A stretch of 64,000 nt of DNA from JAGPUQ01 sp963708735 (GTDB taxonomy: Bacteria; Pseudomonadota; Gammaproteobacteria; Pseudomonadales; Porticoccaceae), in NCBI GenBank assembly GCA_963708735.1, contig CAVPTW010000039.1:61450-125449 (forward strand), given 5' to 3'. Both the position numbers and the translations under genes were made by a program. This document shows, in pieces, positions 17,655 through 26,457 of this stretch (its first letter is position 1; every line of letters starts with the position of its first letter). The notes below the pieces were generated by a model. It searched no databases, was not told the DNA's origin, and was given only the letters and a program-made list of their open reading frames with translations.

Positions 17655-18797
17655 ATGACCAAAATCGATCCGACGATCCTCAGCATCGCGCCGGTGTCCA
17701 GGCGTGCCGACCAGCGCGATTTTCTCGGGCTGGCTGCGGCGCTGTACCGGGACGATCCGCACTGGATCGCGCCATTGCGCCTTGAAGAGCGGAGGCGGGT
17801 ATTTGGCAAAAACCCCCTGTTCGAACACGCCGAAGCGAGGGCCTGGGTGGCGCGCCGGGGTGACCGCCCGGTGGGGCGCATCACCGCGCAGATCGATCGT
17901 CTGCAGCAGGAAATCCAGGACAATCGGGCGGGCTCCTTTGGGATGCTCGAAGCCGAGGACGATCCCGAGGTGTTCGCTGCACTGTTTGCCGCTGCGGAAG
18001 GCTGGCTGCGCGAGCGGGGTTGCGCGGAAGTCCGGGGTCCGTTCAGCCTGTCGGTCAACGAGGAAGCCGGTCTGCTCGTCGAAGGCTTCGCAACGCCGCC
18101 CTCTGTGATGATGGGCCACGGCCGGCCCTATTACCCCGCGCGGGTGGCAGAACAGGGTTATGAGCAGGTCCAGGATTTGTTCGCCTACACCGTGAAATCC
18201 GCTTTCGTGCCGCCCCCCGTAATGCTGAAACTGGCCGAGCGCGCGCAGCGGGAGGTGCAACTGCGCGCGCTGCGCCGCCGTGATCTGGCGGCCGAGCTGG
18301 AAATCCTGCGCGATATTTTCAACGACGCCTGGGCGGAGAACTGGGGTTTCGTACCCTTCACCCGGGCCGAATTCATGGAACTCGGCAAGGTCATGGCGGC
18401 GCTGCTTCCCGAGGACCATGTGCAGATCGCCGAAATCGACGGGCGCCCGGTCGCCTTTATCGTCGCGCTGCCCAATGTCAACGAGGCAGCGCGGGATCTG
18501 CGCGGGCGCCTGTTGCCCTTTGGCTGGGCGAAGCTGCTGTGGCGTCTCAAGGTGAGTGGCGTACGCAGCGGTCGCGTACCCCTGATGGGTGTCCGGCGCG
18601 AATATCATCACACCCGTCTGGGGCCGACACTGGCGTTCATGGTGATCGATGCGGTGCGCGGCGGACTGGTGCGTCGGGGCATCGGCGACGTCGAACTGGG
18701 CTGGATCCTCGAGGGCAATTCCGGCATGCGCAATATCATCGAAGCCATCGGCGGAACCGCCTATAAACGCTACCGGATCTACCGCAAATGGCTGTAG
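17655..18797 (+). CDS. GNAT-fold N-acyltransferase, candidate ceramide synthase-type
   Basis: 380-residue protein of the large two-lobed GNAT-like family (often mislabelled dATP pyrophosphohydrolase). The N-terminal lobe holds RADQRDFLGLAAALYRDDPHWI; the central segment GPFSLSVNEEAGLLVEGF and the tail GNSGMRNIIEAIGGTAYKRYRIY are typical. The bacterial ceramide synthase of Caulobacter belongs to the GNAT superfamily, and a serine palmitoyltransferase-like gene and ACP lie 2-4 kb away, so N-acylation of a sphingoid base is the likely job. The assignment is by context, not by catalytic residues. ATG 17655 chosen over upstream frames; 7 bases precede the next gene. Confidence 0.65.
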   Translation: MTKIDPTILSIAPVSRRADQRDFLGLAAALYRDDPHWIAPLRLEERRRVFGKNPLFEHAEARAWVARRGDRPVGRITAQIDRLQQEIQDNRAGSFGMLEAEDDPEVFAALFAAAEGWLRERGCAEVRGPFSLSVNEEAGLLVEGFATPPSVMMGHGRPYYPARVAEQGYEQVQDLFAYTVKSAFVPPPVMLKLAERAQREVQLRALRRRDLAAELEILRDIFNDAWAENWGFVPFTRAEFMELGKVMAALLPEDHVQIAEIDGRPVAFIVALPNVNEAARDLRGRLLPFGWAKLLWRLKVSGVRSGRVPLMGVRREYHHTRLGPTLAFMVIDAVRGGLVRRGIGDVELGWILEGNSGMRNIIEAIGGTAYKRYRIYRKWL

Positions 18798-18804
18798 TTG
18801 TCCC

Positions 18805-19620
18805 ATGCTGAAAGACGTGTCCGGCGCGGTCTTTGCCGCCATCGTGCTCGCCGGTGACCGCAGCGCGCGGGACGCCCTGCGCGATCATTCCGGCGTCAAC
18901 TGCAAGGCGCTGATCGAGATTGACGGCGTGCCCATGGTCAGGCGGGTGCTGGCGGCATTGGCGAGTGCCCGGCGGGTGTCCGGGGTCACGCTGGCGGGTC
19001 CGTCCGCGGCCGATCTGCGTACTAGCAAGCCGCTCGCCGATGCGGTCGATCAGGGAAGCCTCGGCTGGTGTCCGCCCGCAGCGACACCCAGCACCAGCGC
19101 CTGCACCGCGCTGGCGATGCTGCCGGAGGATTGTCCGGTGCTGCTGACCACCGCCGATCACCCGCTGCTCACCGGTGAGATCGTCGATACCTTCTGCAGC
19201 GCCAGTCTGGAGCGGGACGCCGACGTTACCCTGGGGCTGGCGCGCTACGAGTTGGTGCGCGAAGCGTTTCCCGACATGAAAAAAACCGTGCTGCGGTTTC
19301 GCGATGGCGATTTCTGCGGCTGTAATCTGTTCGCCTTTTTGACACCCCGGGGCCGCGAGATCGCGGCGTTCTGGCGCCAGATCGAAAACCAGCGCAAAAA
19401 ACCCCTGCGCCTGATCGGCCTGTTGGGCTGGCGCGCGGTGATCCGCTACCGGCTGGGATGGCTGCCCCTGGACGAGGCGCTGGCGCGGTTGTCGCGCCGT
19501 CTCGATATCCGCATCCGCGCGGTGATTCTGCCCTACGCACATGCTGCCGTGGACGTCGATACCCTGTCGGATTATGAGTTGGTACAGGCAGGTATTGTGG
19601 CGGCGCGGCAGAACTCCTGA
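18805..19620 (+). CDS. MobA/IspD-like nucleotidyltransferase
   Basis: 271 residues with a nucleotide-sugar-transferase N-terminus: AAIVLAGDRSARDAL (a variant of the G-X-G-T-R loop), then CKALIEIDGVPMVRRVL and TTADHPLLT, matching the signature of IspD/MobA-like NTP transferases. The substrate is unknown. Directly follows the GNAT gene by 7 bases, so the two are co-transcribed. In a lipid locus it could activate a head-group alcohol or sugar as an NDP derivative; that is inference. Confidence 0.65.
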   Translation: MLKDVSGAVFAAIVLAGDRSARDALRDHSGVNCKALIEIDGVPMVRRVLAALASARRVSGVTLAGPSAADLRTSKPLADAVDQGSLGWCPPAATPSTSACTALAMLPEDCPVLLTTADHPLLTGEIVDTFCSASLERDADVTLGLARYELVREAFPDMKKTVLRFRDGDFCGCNLFAFLTPRGREIAAFWRQIENQRKKPLRLIGLLGWRAVIRYRLGWLPLDEALARLSRRLDIRIRAVILPYAHAAVDVDTLSDYELVQAGIVAARQNS

Positions 19621-19650
19621 ACGCTCACGGGTGCCGCCAAAAGCCCGTTA

Positions 19651-19668
19651 TGCCCGCAGCAGCGGGCA
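19651..19668. terminator. Hairpin between convergent lipid-locus genes
   Basis: TGCCCGC and GCGGGCA around an AGCA loop, followed after ten bases by a T-rich stretch (GTTTTGTTTTT). Likely weak terminator for the nucleotidyltransferase operon. Confidence 0.45.
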
Positions 19669-19768
19669 GCCAGTGCGTTTTGTTTTTGCCGGGTTCCCGC
19701 AACGACGCAAAGAGAATTTGTGAAGGTATTCCTTGGTTACGGACGGTGATGGCCAATAGGTTCGATAG

Positions 19769-20713
19769 TTACAGCCGGCGCTGATCCGCGGCGACAAAGT
19801 TGCCGCCGCTGCGATCATAGCGCCGCCGCTCCAGTTCGAGTTGCCATTCCCCGTGTTCCCGCCCTATCCGGTAGAGGCAGTAGCCGCCAGCTTCGCCGTG
19901 CGCGCCCACCGCCGAGGCTGAGGCCGCTCCGAACACGGGAATCGGGCGTCCGCCCCCATCCAGCCAGTGCTCCCGGGTACGGTGGTTGTGGCCATGGAGC
20001 AGCAGTTCCGCACCGCGGCGCCTGACCACGGCGGCGAGCGCGGGCGCATCGGTGAGGCGTTTGCGCCATTTGTCCTGACCCGGTGCGGGTGCGTGGTGGA
20101 GATAGATCACCCGGAAAAATCCCCGCCGGCCCGTCTCGTCCAGCAGGTCGTCCAGGCGCGCCAGCTGCTCGGGTCCCAGTCGCCCGATGGCCAGCAGGGG
20201 CGGCGAGGGTACGGCAGTGGAAAGCCCGATCAGGGCGACGCCATGGCGGATCCGCAGGCTGGGGAACGGCGCCCTGTGGTCTCCGGTGCAGCGCTCGGCC
20301 GTCAGATAGTCCTCCCACTGTGCATAGGTTTCGCTCCAGGGCGCGGCGACCGTGCTGTCGTGGTTGCCGGGTACCAGGCTCACCCGCTCCGGCGGTCCCA
20401 GGGTTACCAGCCAGCGGCGTGCCTGGGCGAACTCCTCCGGCTGGCCGATGTGGGTGAGGTCACCGGTGATCACCAGGTGATCGGGGCGCGTCCGGGCAAG
20501 ATCCCGCGCCAATGCCGCCAGCACTTCGGCGCGGTGTTCGAAGCGCCGTTTACGGTACCAGGACAGGTAGCCGAGCGCGCGCTTGCTGAACCATGCGCGG
20601 GGCGACAGTGGCGTCGGCGTGCTGAGATGCGGGTCGGACAGATGCGCGAAGGTGAAGGACGCCGCGTCCGCCGCCGGACTTTCGGTCAGTGGCTGCGGCG
20701 CGGGATTCGCCAT
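19769..20713 (-). CDS. Calcineurin-like metallophosphoesterase
   Basis: 314 residues with the full dinuclear metal signature: HLSDPHL (D-x-H), VITGDLTHIG (GD), GNHD, LHHAP and GHNHR. It hydrolyses phosphomonoesters or diesters; the substrate is unknown. Its ATG overlaps the stop of the serine palmitoyltransferase-like gene by one base, so the two are translationally coupled and it probably acts on a lipid phosphate in the same pathway. Confidence 0.82.
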   Translation of the reverse strand: MANPAPQPLTESPAADAASFTFAHLSDPHLSTPTPLSPRAWFSKRALGYLSWYRKRRFEHRAEVLAALARDLARTRPDHLVITGDLTHIGQPEEFAQARRWLVTLGPPERVSLVPGNHDSTVAAPWSETYAQWEDYLTAERCTGDHRAPFPSLRIRHGVALIGLSTAVPSPPLLAIGRLGPEQLARLDDLLDETGRRGFFRVIYLHHAPAPGQDKWRKRLTDAPALAAVVRRRGAELLLHGHNHRTREHWLDGGGRPIPVFGAASASAVGAHGEAGGYCLYRIGREHGEWQLELERRRYDRSGGNFVAADQRRL

Positions 20714-21897
20714 CAGCCGGCGGCGTCCGTGCGCAGCGCGGCGAAGGCCGCGAGCATCTGCTCGATCTGCGTGCGGCTGTGGGCGGCACTGATGCTGCAC
20801 CGCAGCAGGCTGTCGCCGCTGGGCGACGCCGGCGGCACCACCATGTTCACATAGACGCCGGCCTCCAGCAGCCGGCTCCACCAGGCGAAGGCCTGATTGC
20901 GATCGGCAAGGGTCACGGCGACCACCGGACTCGGGTTGGGGCCGACCCGGAAACCCAGGGCCTTGAGCCCGTCGTAGAGCTGCCGGGCGTTGTCCCAGAG
21001 GCGGGTGCGCAACTCGGGTTCGGCACGCATGATGGCCAGCGCCGCGCGCGTCGAGGCCACCACCGAGGGCGAAGCGGAAGCGGTGAAAATATAGGCGCGC
21101 GTCGAAAAACGGATGGCTTCCAGTTCGGCGTGCGGGCTGGCGCAAAAGCCGCCGGTGGCGCCCAGGCTCTTGCTGAAGGTGCCGACGAAGAAGTCCACGG
21201 CGGCGCCCACGCCTGCCGCCACGGCGGCGCCTTCGCCCTGGTCGCCCAGTACGCCCAGGGAATGGGCTTCGTCCACCAGCAGCAGGCCGCCGTACTCCTG
21301 TTTGAGGGCCGCGATCTCGCGCATCGGCGCGGTGTCGCCCAGCATGCTGTAGATGCCCTCGACCACGATCAGGGTGTTGGCGACGCGCTCGCCCAGGCGG
21401 CGCAGACGTTTTTCCAGATCGGCGGGGTCGCTGTGCTTGAAACGGATCACTTCGGCGCCGCTCAACTGGGCGCCGCCGTAGATGCTGGCGTGGCTGTCGG
21501 CATCCAGCAGAATCACGTCGCCGGGGCCGGCGAGGGTGGCGCACATGCCTTGGGTGGCGGCGTAGCCGGTGGTGAACACCATGGCGTGGGGCACCCGGTA
21601 GAGATCCGCCAGTTCGGCTTCCAGGGCGAGGTGCTCGGCGAAGGTTCCGTTCGCCATCCGCGAACCCGTGGTGCCGGTGCCCCAGCGCGCGGCGGCGGCC
21701 TGCGCCGCCGCAATGCAGCGGGGATCGAAGGACAGGCCGAGATAGTTGTTGGTGCCGGCCAGGATCACCCGGCGGCCCTCGACGACGCCCTCGGTGGCGG
21801 ACAGCAGCTGCTCGGTGACGGCTCCGAAAGGTTTGATGCCGAGGGCGGCCAGTTCGGCCTGCACCCGGGACATGGATTCGAATTTATCCAGCAGCAT
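20713..21897 (-). CDS. spt: Serine palmitoyltransferase-like alpha-oxoamine synthase
   Basis: PLP enzyme condensing an amino acid with an acyl thioester. The 394-residue protein resembles bacterial serine palmitoyltransferase closely: TNNYLGL, GTGTTGSRMANGT, DADSHASIYGGAQLSG, VDEAHSLGVLG, GTFSKSLGATGGF (catalytic Lys) and VYVNMVVPPASP are the pattern of the Sphingomonas enzyme rather than BioF or KBL. It would make 3-ketosphinganine, the first step of sphingolipids. The adjacent acp is the classical spt-acp pairing. Start ATG 21897 follows a GAGGAGT. Confidence 0.85.
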   Translation of the reverse strand: MLLDKFESMSRVQAELAALGIKPFGAVTEQLLSATEGVVEGRRVILAGTNNYLGLSFDPRCIAAAQAAAARWGTGTTGSRMANGTFAEHLALEAELADLYRVPHAMVFTTGYAATQGMCATLAGPGDVILLDADSHASIYGGAQLSGAEVIRFKHSDPADLEKRLRRLGERVANTLIVVEGIYSMLGDTAPMREIAALKQEYGGLLLVDEAHSLGVLGDQGEGAAVAAGVGAAVDFFVGTFSKSLGATGGFCASPHAELEAIRFSTRAYIFTASASPSVVASTRAALAIMRAEPELRTRLWDNARQLYDGLKALGFRVGPNPSPVVAVTLADRNQAFAWWSRLLEAGVYVNMVVPPASPSGDSLLRCSISAAHSRTQIEQMLAAFAALRTDAAG

Positions 21898-22067
21898 CAG
21901 GACTCCTCGAAAAACCTGCGGTGTGATTCAAAGACGGGGCAGAGCCTGTCCGACGGCGCCAGCGGCGCGGCATTTTGCGGGCGGAGCATCCTGGCCGGTA
22001 TTGTAGTCCGGAACCCGAATGATCGGGCTGCCCGGGCCGTGCCGCGCGGCGGCGTCAGTACATCAGG

Positions 22068-22313
22068 TCAGTGCTTCAGGTCATGGAGCGACGTGGCCAG
22101 ATCGCCGATGGTGGTGATGTTGGGGAGGATGTTGAGCGGAATGGAGAGATCGAAGTGATCTTCCAGCTTTTCGATCAGCTCCATTACCTGAAGGGAGCTG
22201 AGCCCGACGTCGGCGATCAGGTCGGTCGCCGCGCTCAAGGGCTTGGGAGTGCCTTTTTGCTGCGCCTGAAGCAGGCTGCAGATGAACTGGACGTAGCTGT
22301 TGTAATCGGGCAT
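22068..22313 (-). CDS. Dedicated acyl carrier protein of the lipid locus
   Basis: 81-residue acidic carrier with the phosphopantetheine attachment serine in DVGLSSLQVMELIEKLED (Ser in the GLSS motif; canonical ACP has DSLD). Divergent in sequence from the housekeeping ACP, as for the AcpR/SPT-linked carriers. It lies 170 bases upstream of the serine palmitoyltransferase-like gene in the same direction and probably presents the acyl donor. The gap between them holds no gene I can see. Confidence 0.85.
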   Translation of the reverse strand: MPDYNSYVQFICSLLQAQQKGTPKPLSAATDLIADVGLSSLQVMELIEKLEDHFDLSIPLNILPNITTIGDLATSLHDLKH

Positions 22314-22428
22314 GGACTCGCGTGTCAGGCTGGAAGCACCTTGTTAGGGGCGGGGCGGTGGGCTACATTGCGCCGCGCCAATATACCCGCAGGCCCGTGC
22401 CATTACCACTTCACCGCCCCCGACCAGC

Positions 22429-23552
22429 ATGCCCAGGAAACCTGCGGCAACCCCTCGGGTGTGGCTGCTGGAACCCTACCGCACCGGCGAGCAGCAACAG
22501 GTGCTGGCGCTGGCGGAGGCGCTCGGCTGGCCCTTCGCGACCAAGCGCCTGCATTACCGGACCCTGGCGTTTGGCACCAATCTCCTGCGCGGCAGCTCGC
22601 TGCGGGGTATCGACCGGCGCCGCTCCGATGCGCTCGCGGCGCCCTGGCCGGATCTGGTGATCTCCGCGGGCATGCGCAACGAACCCGTGGAGCGGTGGAT
22701 CCGCCGGCAGTCCGGTGGACGCTGCCGGATCGTCCATATCGGCCGTCCCTGGGCCGATCCGGAGCGCTTCGATCTGGTCATCACCACGCCGCAGTATCGG
22801 CTGCCCCGGCGCGCCAATGTGCTGCACAACGACTTGCCGCTGCACCGGGTTCAGGCCGCGCGCCTGCGCGAAGCGGCGGCGCGCTGGCAGGACAGGCTGG
22901 CGCAACTGCCGGCGCCGCGCATCGCGGTGATTCTGGGCGGCAACAGCGGTCCTTTCACGCTCGGCGTGAAAGCCGCGCGCCGGCTTGCCACCGCGGCGAC
23001 CGCGCTGGCCCGCGAGCGCGGCGGATCCCTGCTGATCACCACCAGCCCGCGCACCGCCGACGCGGTGACCCGGGTGTTTGCCGGGGATTCGGCGTACCCA
23101 CCCATTTTTACGCCTGGCAACCCGGCACCGCCGACAATCCCTATTTCGGCTATCTGGCGCTGGCAGATGCGTTCATTGTCACCGCCGACAGCGTTTCCAT
23201 GCTGTCGGAAGCCTGTGCCACCGGCAAACCTCTGTATCTGTTCGATCTGGGCACGGGGAGCCAGGGCATGCGGGCAGGCAGCGGTGATGCGGGCGGCGCT
23301 ATGGGTCGGGCCACTGCGGACGCCGATGTTGATGGGAATGATTTTCGCCTGACCGGCATGCTGTACCGCGCGCTGATGCGCTGGGGCTGGCAGCGCCTGT
23401 CCCGTGACATCACCCTGGTTCATCGCCAGTTGGTGGCCAGTGGTCGCGCGGTCTGGCTGGGCGATCCGGAGCCGCGCCGGCAGGGCGATGCCCAGGGAGA
23501 TGTGGAGCGTGCGGTGGCCCGGGTGCGCGCGCTATTTGGACTCGGCGACTGA
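22429..23552 (+). pseudogene. ELM1-family protein, interrupted by a frameshift
   Basis: Member of the mitochondrial-fission-ELM1/DUF1022 family, which has a GT-B-like fold but no established bacterial function. The first ~220 residues (MPRKPAATPRVWLLEPYR...VFAGDSAY) read in one frame up to about 23096; the conserved C-terminal part (PTHFYAWQPG, NPYFGYLALADAFIVTADSVSMLSEACATGKP) continues one base earlier in another frame to the stop at 23552. The intact paralogue at 26458 shows the two halves belong together. Either a real -1 mutation, a sequencing error in the C-rich stretch tacccaccc, or recoding. The 3' end overlaps the convergent exporter gene by 21 bases. Confidence 0.75.
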
Positions 23553-25265
23553 GGGTCGCCGATCCAGCAACCGGGCGTTCCCGCGCGCCAGCTCGTAGAC
23601 ACGGTCGGCGATATCCACCAGGGCGCTGTCGTGGGAGATCGCCAGAATGGTCAGATCATTCTTGAGGCTGGTCAGGGTCTGGCAGATTTCCCGCTCGCTG
23701 ACGGGGTCGAGCGCACTGGTCGCCTCGTCCAGGATCAGCAGGCGCGGCTTGTTGACCAGCGCGCGCGCGATGGCGACCCGCTGGCGTTGACCGCCGGACA
23801 GTTTGCCGCCGCGCTCTCCGACCAGTGTGTTCATGCCCTCCGGCAGCGCGGCGACGAAATCCCAGATACCGGCGGCGCGCAGGGCATTTTCCGCGTCGAC
23901 GGGCGTCAGCGCGGTATCGCCCAGGGTGACGTTGTGGAACACGCTGTCGTGCAAGAGCACCGTGTCCTGGGGCACATAGCCGATCAGGCTGCGCCAGGCG
24001 CGCAGATCCAGTTCGCCCATCGCGACGCCATCGACAAAGATCTCGCCCGCCGAGGGCCGCACCAGGCCGATGACGAGGTCGATCACCGTGGTCTTGCCGG
24101 CACCCGAGGGACCGATCAGCGCGGTCAGGGTGCGCGCCGGAAATTCCAGCGACAGATCCTCGAATACCGGCCGCTGGTCATAACTGAAGGACAGATGTTC
24201 GACGCGGATGTCTTTTTCCAGGCTGGGCACGCGGCCCGCGCCCAGATGCTCCGCCGCGGCGGTCGCGGCATCGATGGATCCTTGCAGGGACCAGTACGCA
24301 CTCTCGCCCTGGGCCAGCTTCTGGTACTGCTTCTGCACCTTGCCGAGGGATCCAAAGCCCCGTCCCAGGGTGATTGCCAGCACCAGTACGGTCTTCAGTT
24401 CGACGTTGAAAGTGACCAGCGCGATGTACATGCCCAGGGCGATGAACAGGGCAAACAGCAGGTCCTGCACCGAGTTGAGCAACGCACTGCTGAACACCTG
24501 GCGTTCCAGCGCACGGTTCAGGCGATAGGTCTCGCCGGCGAGGACCCGGTCGGCCAGGTGTTCGCGCGCCATCGCCTTCAGGGGCTTGACCGATTGCAGG
24601 GTATCGGTGAGGCGCGCCATCAGCGAGGAGAGCAGCAGGGTCTGGCGCCGGCCCGCACGACGCGTCATGCGCACCAGGAAATGCGACGCACCGATCACCA
24701 GTACCCCGGCGATCAGGCTCAGCAATGTCGCCTGCCAGGAAATCGCCACGGCGATGGCACCGTAGATGAGCGCGTTGATCATGAAGGTGGCCGCGGTCGC
24801 TCCGTACACATAGGAATCGGACGAACGCTGCGCCTCGGTGGCGAGGGCATTGGTGAGCTTGCCGACCGGCTGGTGGAGGAAATACTCCCAGCGGCTGCGC
24901 AGGATGGCGCGCAGCAGATCGAGGCGCAGCTCGGTGCCGAGCTGGGCGGCGGTGTAGCCCACCTGACGCAGGACTATCAGCAGCAGCAGGCTCTTGAGGG
25001 CGACGCCGGCGACGATGATGAGCAGCAGCGAGCCGATGGTCGGGGCGATGCCCAGATCTGCCAGCAGATCAATGACGATCTGTTCGAACTGGCCAGGCGG
25101 GGTCACTGCGGCACCGGCACCGCGGTCCGCGGCGATGGCGACATTGAGCAGCGGCAGCAGCGCCGAGATGCCGGCGCCCTCGGCGAGCCCCGATGCCAGC
25201 AGGGCCAACAGCATCAGGATCGTGCGCCAGCGATGCTTGCGAAACAGGGCCAGCATTAACCGCAT
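23532..25265 (-). CDS. ABC exporter, MsbA-like fused permease-ATPase
   Basis: 577-residue half transporter: six predicted membrane helices over residues 1-310 (for example ILMLLALLASGLAEGAGISALLPLL and SLLLIIVAGVALKSLLLLIVL), then a nucleotide-binding domain with Walker A GPSGAGKTT, Q-loop VPQDTVL, signature LSGGQRQR, Walker B LLILDEATSALD and the switch His (ISHD). It probably dimerises to flip or export a lipid or glycoconjugate made by the neighbouring genes. ATG 25265 chosen; the upstream extension is non-coding in character. Confidence 0.88.
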   Translation of the reverse strand: MRLMLALFRKHRWRTILMLLALLASGLAEGAGISALLPLLNVAIAADRGAGAAVTPPGQFEQIVIDLLADLGIAPTIGSLLLIIVAGVALKSLLLLIVLRQVGYTAAQLGTELRLDLLRAILRSRWEYFLHQPVGKLTNALATEAQRSSDSYVYGATAATFMINALIYGAIAVAISWQATLLSLIAGVLVIGASHFLVRMTRRAGRRQTLLLSSLMARLTDTLQSVKPLKAMAREHLADRVLAGETYRLNRALERQVFSSALLNSVQDLLFALFIALGMYIALVTFNVELKTVLVLAITLGRGFGSLGKVQKQYQKLAQGESAYWSLQGSIDAATAAAEHLGAGRVPSLEKDIRVEHLSFSYDQRPVFEDLSLEFPARTLTALIGPSGAGKTTVIDLVIGLVRPSAGEIFVDGVAMGELDLRAWRSLIGYVPQDTVLLHDSVFHNVTLGDTALTPVDAENALRAAGIWDFVAALPEGMNTLVGERGGKLSGGQRQRVAIARALVNKPRLLILDEATSALDPVSEREICQTLTSLKNDLTILAISHDSALVDIADRVYELARGNARLLDRRPSVAESK

Positions 25266-25521
25266 GGTGTCGGGTTTCCTCGATTCTCGGGAAAAAAGGC
25301 GGTGTCGGGGACGCCGGGAATGGAACATGCACCAGCGGCCGACCCGACGCGAAACTCGTGGGGTTGGATGCCCGGCATCGGGCGGCAGTTTACCATCCAC
25401 GCGCCGGGAGTTTGGGTGGAACGATCCGGAGTTTGGGCGCCGCCGCACGCTGGCGCTGTCGGGGTCACTACCGCATACTGACGCCCCTTTTTTGTCAGCT
25501 GATACAGCGAGGTGCGTGGCC

Positions 25522-26451
25522 GTGCAACTCAGTGATGGGGTTAAAAAAGCGCTCATCATCGGGCCCACCGAACTGCTGCCGGCGGCGGCGCGGGTCGCGT
25601 TGCGCCGCAAGTATCTGGCACGGCTCGAACTCGCCAAGGCGGAGCGGGCGAGCCTGCTCATCATCGGCCATCCGAAGAGCGGCAACACCTGGCTCAAGGT
25701 GATGCTGTCGCGGCTCTACCAGGTGCGCCACGGCCTGCCGGCCTCGCAACTCATCAACACCGACGAGTTCGCCCGCCGCAATCCGGCGATTCCGCGCCTC
25801 GCTGCCACCAATGGCTGCTACAGCTACGAAACGGCAGTGGGCGAGCGCCTCGCCGTCGGCGCTGCCGACAATCCCTTGCGCCACAAGCCGGTGCTGATTC
25901 TGGTGCGCAATCCGATCGATATCGCGGTGTCCTGGTATTACCAGTTCACCCGCCGCCAGTCGCGCGCCAAGCAGGAACTGATCAACCACGCCATCGCCCA
26001 TCCCATCGATCGCAAGACCATCGATATGTGGAACTTCGTCCGCCACAGCGATATCGGGCTGCCGTTTCTGATCGATTATTTGAACCAGTGGTATCGCAAC
26101 AGCCGGACGCTCGAAAACGCGCTGGTGGTGCGCTACGAAGATCTCCGTGCCCGTCCCGCCGAGACGCTGATGGAGATCACCCGTTTCATGGGTGAAAACT
26201 TCAGCGCCGAGGAAATTGCCGAGGCAGTCGAGTTCGGCGCCTTCGACAATCTGCGCAAGATGGAAGCCAGCGGCTTCTTCCGCCAGGGCGGCATGCGTCT
26301 GCGTCGGTCCGGCGATCCCACCGCGCTCAAGACCCGGCGCGGCAAGGTCGGCGGCTATCGGGACGAATTCACCCCGGAGCAGGTCGCCGAACTCGAGGCC
26401 CTGGTCGTGGCCAATCTGGAGCCGGCGCTCGGCTATCACGCCACGAGCTGA
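25522..26451 (+). CDS. PAPS-dependent sulfotransferase
   Basis: 309 residues of the sulfotransferase fold: 5'-phosphosulfate-binding loop HPKSGNTWLKVML near residue 52, 3'-phosphate-binding region VLILVRNPIDIAVSWYYQF, and the late VRYEDL plus GKVGGYRDEFT segment. It moves sulfate from PAPS to a hydroxyl or amine. GTG 25522 has AGCGAGG nine bases upstream; GTG 25516 is an alternative. It is divergent from the exporter and followed after 6 bases by an ELM1-family gene. The lipid-locus context makes a sulfated lipid a reasonable guess. Confidence 0.85.
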   Translation: MQLSDGVKKALIIGPTELLPAAARVALRRKYLARLELAKAERASLLIIGHPKSGNTWLKVMLSRLYQVRHGLPASQLINTDEFARRNPAIPRLAATNGCYSYETAVGERLAVGAADNPLRHKPVLILVRNPIDIAVSWYYQFTRRQSRAKQELINHAIAHPIDRKTIDMWNFVRHSDIGLPFLIDYLNQWYRNSRTLENALVVRYEDLRARPAETLMEITRFMGENFSAEEIAEAVEFGAFDNLRKMEASGFFRQGGMRLRRSGDPTALKTRRGKVGGYRDEFTPEQVAELEALVVANLEPALGYHATS

Positions 26452-26457
26452 CCCGGG

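Noticed and set aside
20713..21897. Reading the alpha-oxoamine synthase as BioF or glycine C-acetyltransferase
   Set aside because: Sequence blocks and the neighbouring dedicated ACP fit bacterial serine palmitoyltransferase better; no biotin or threonine genes are nearby.
20689..22158. Plus-strand frame opposite the serine palmitoyltransferase-like gene
   Set aside because: Glycine/alanine/histidine-rich shadow; the minus strand has all enzyme motifs.
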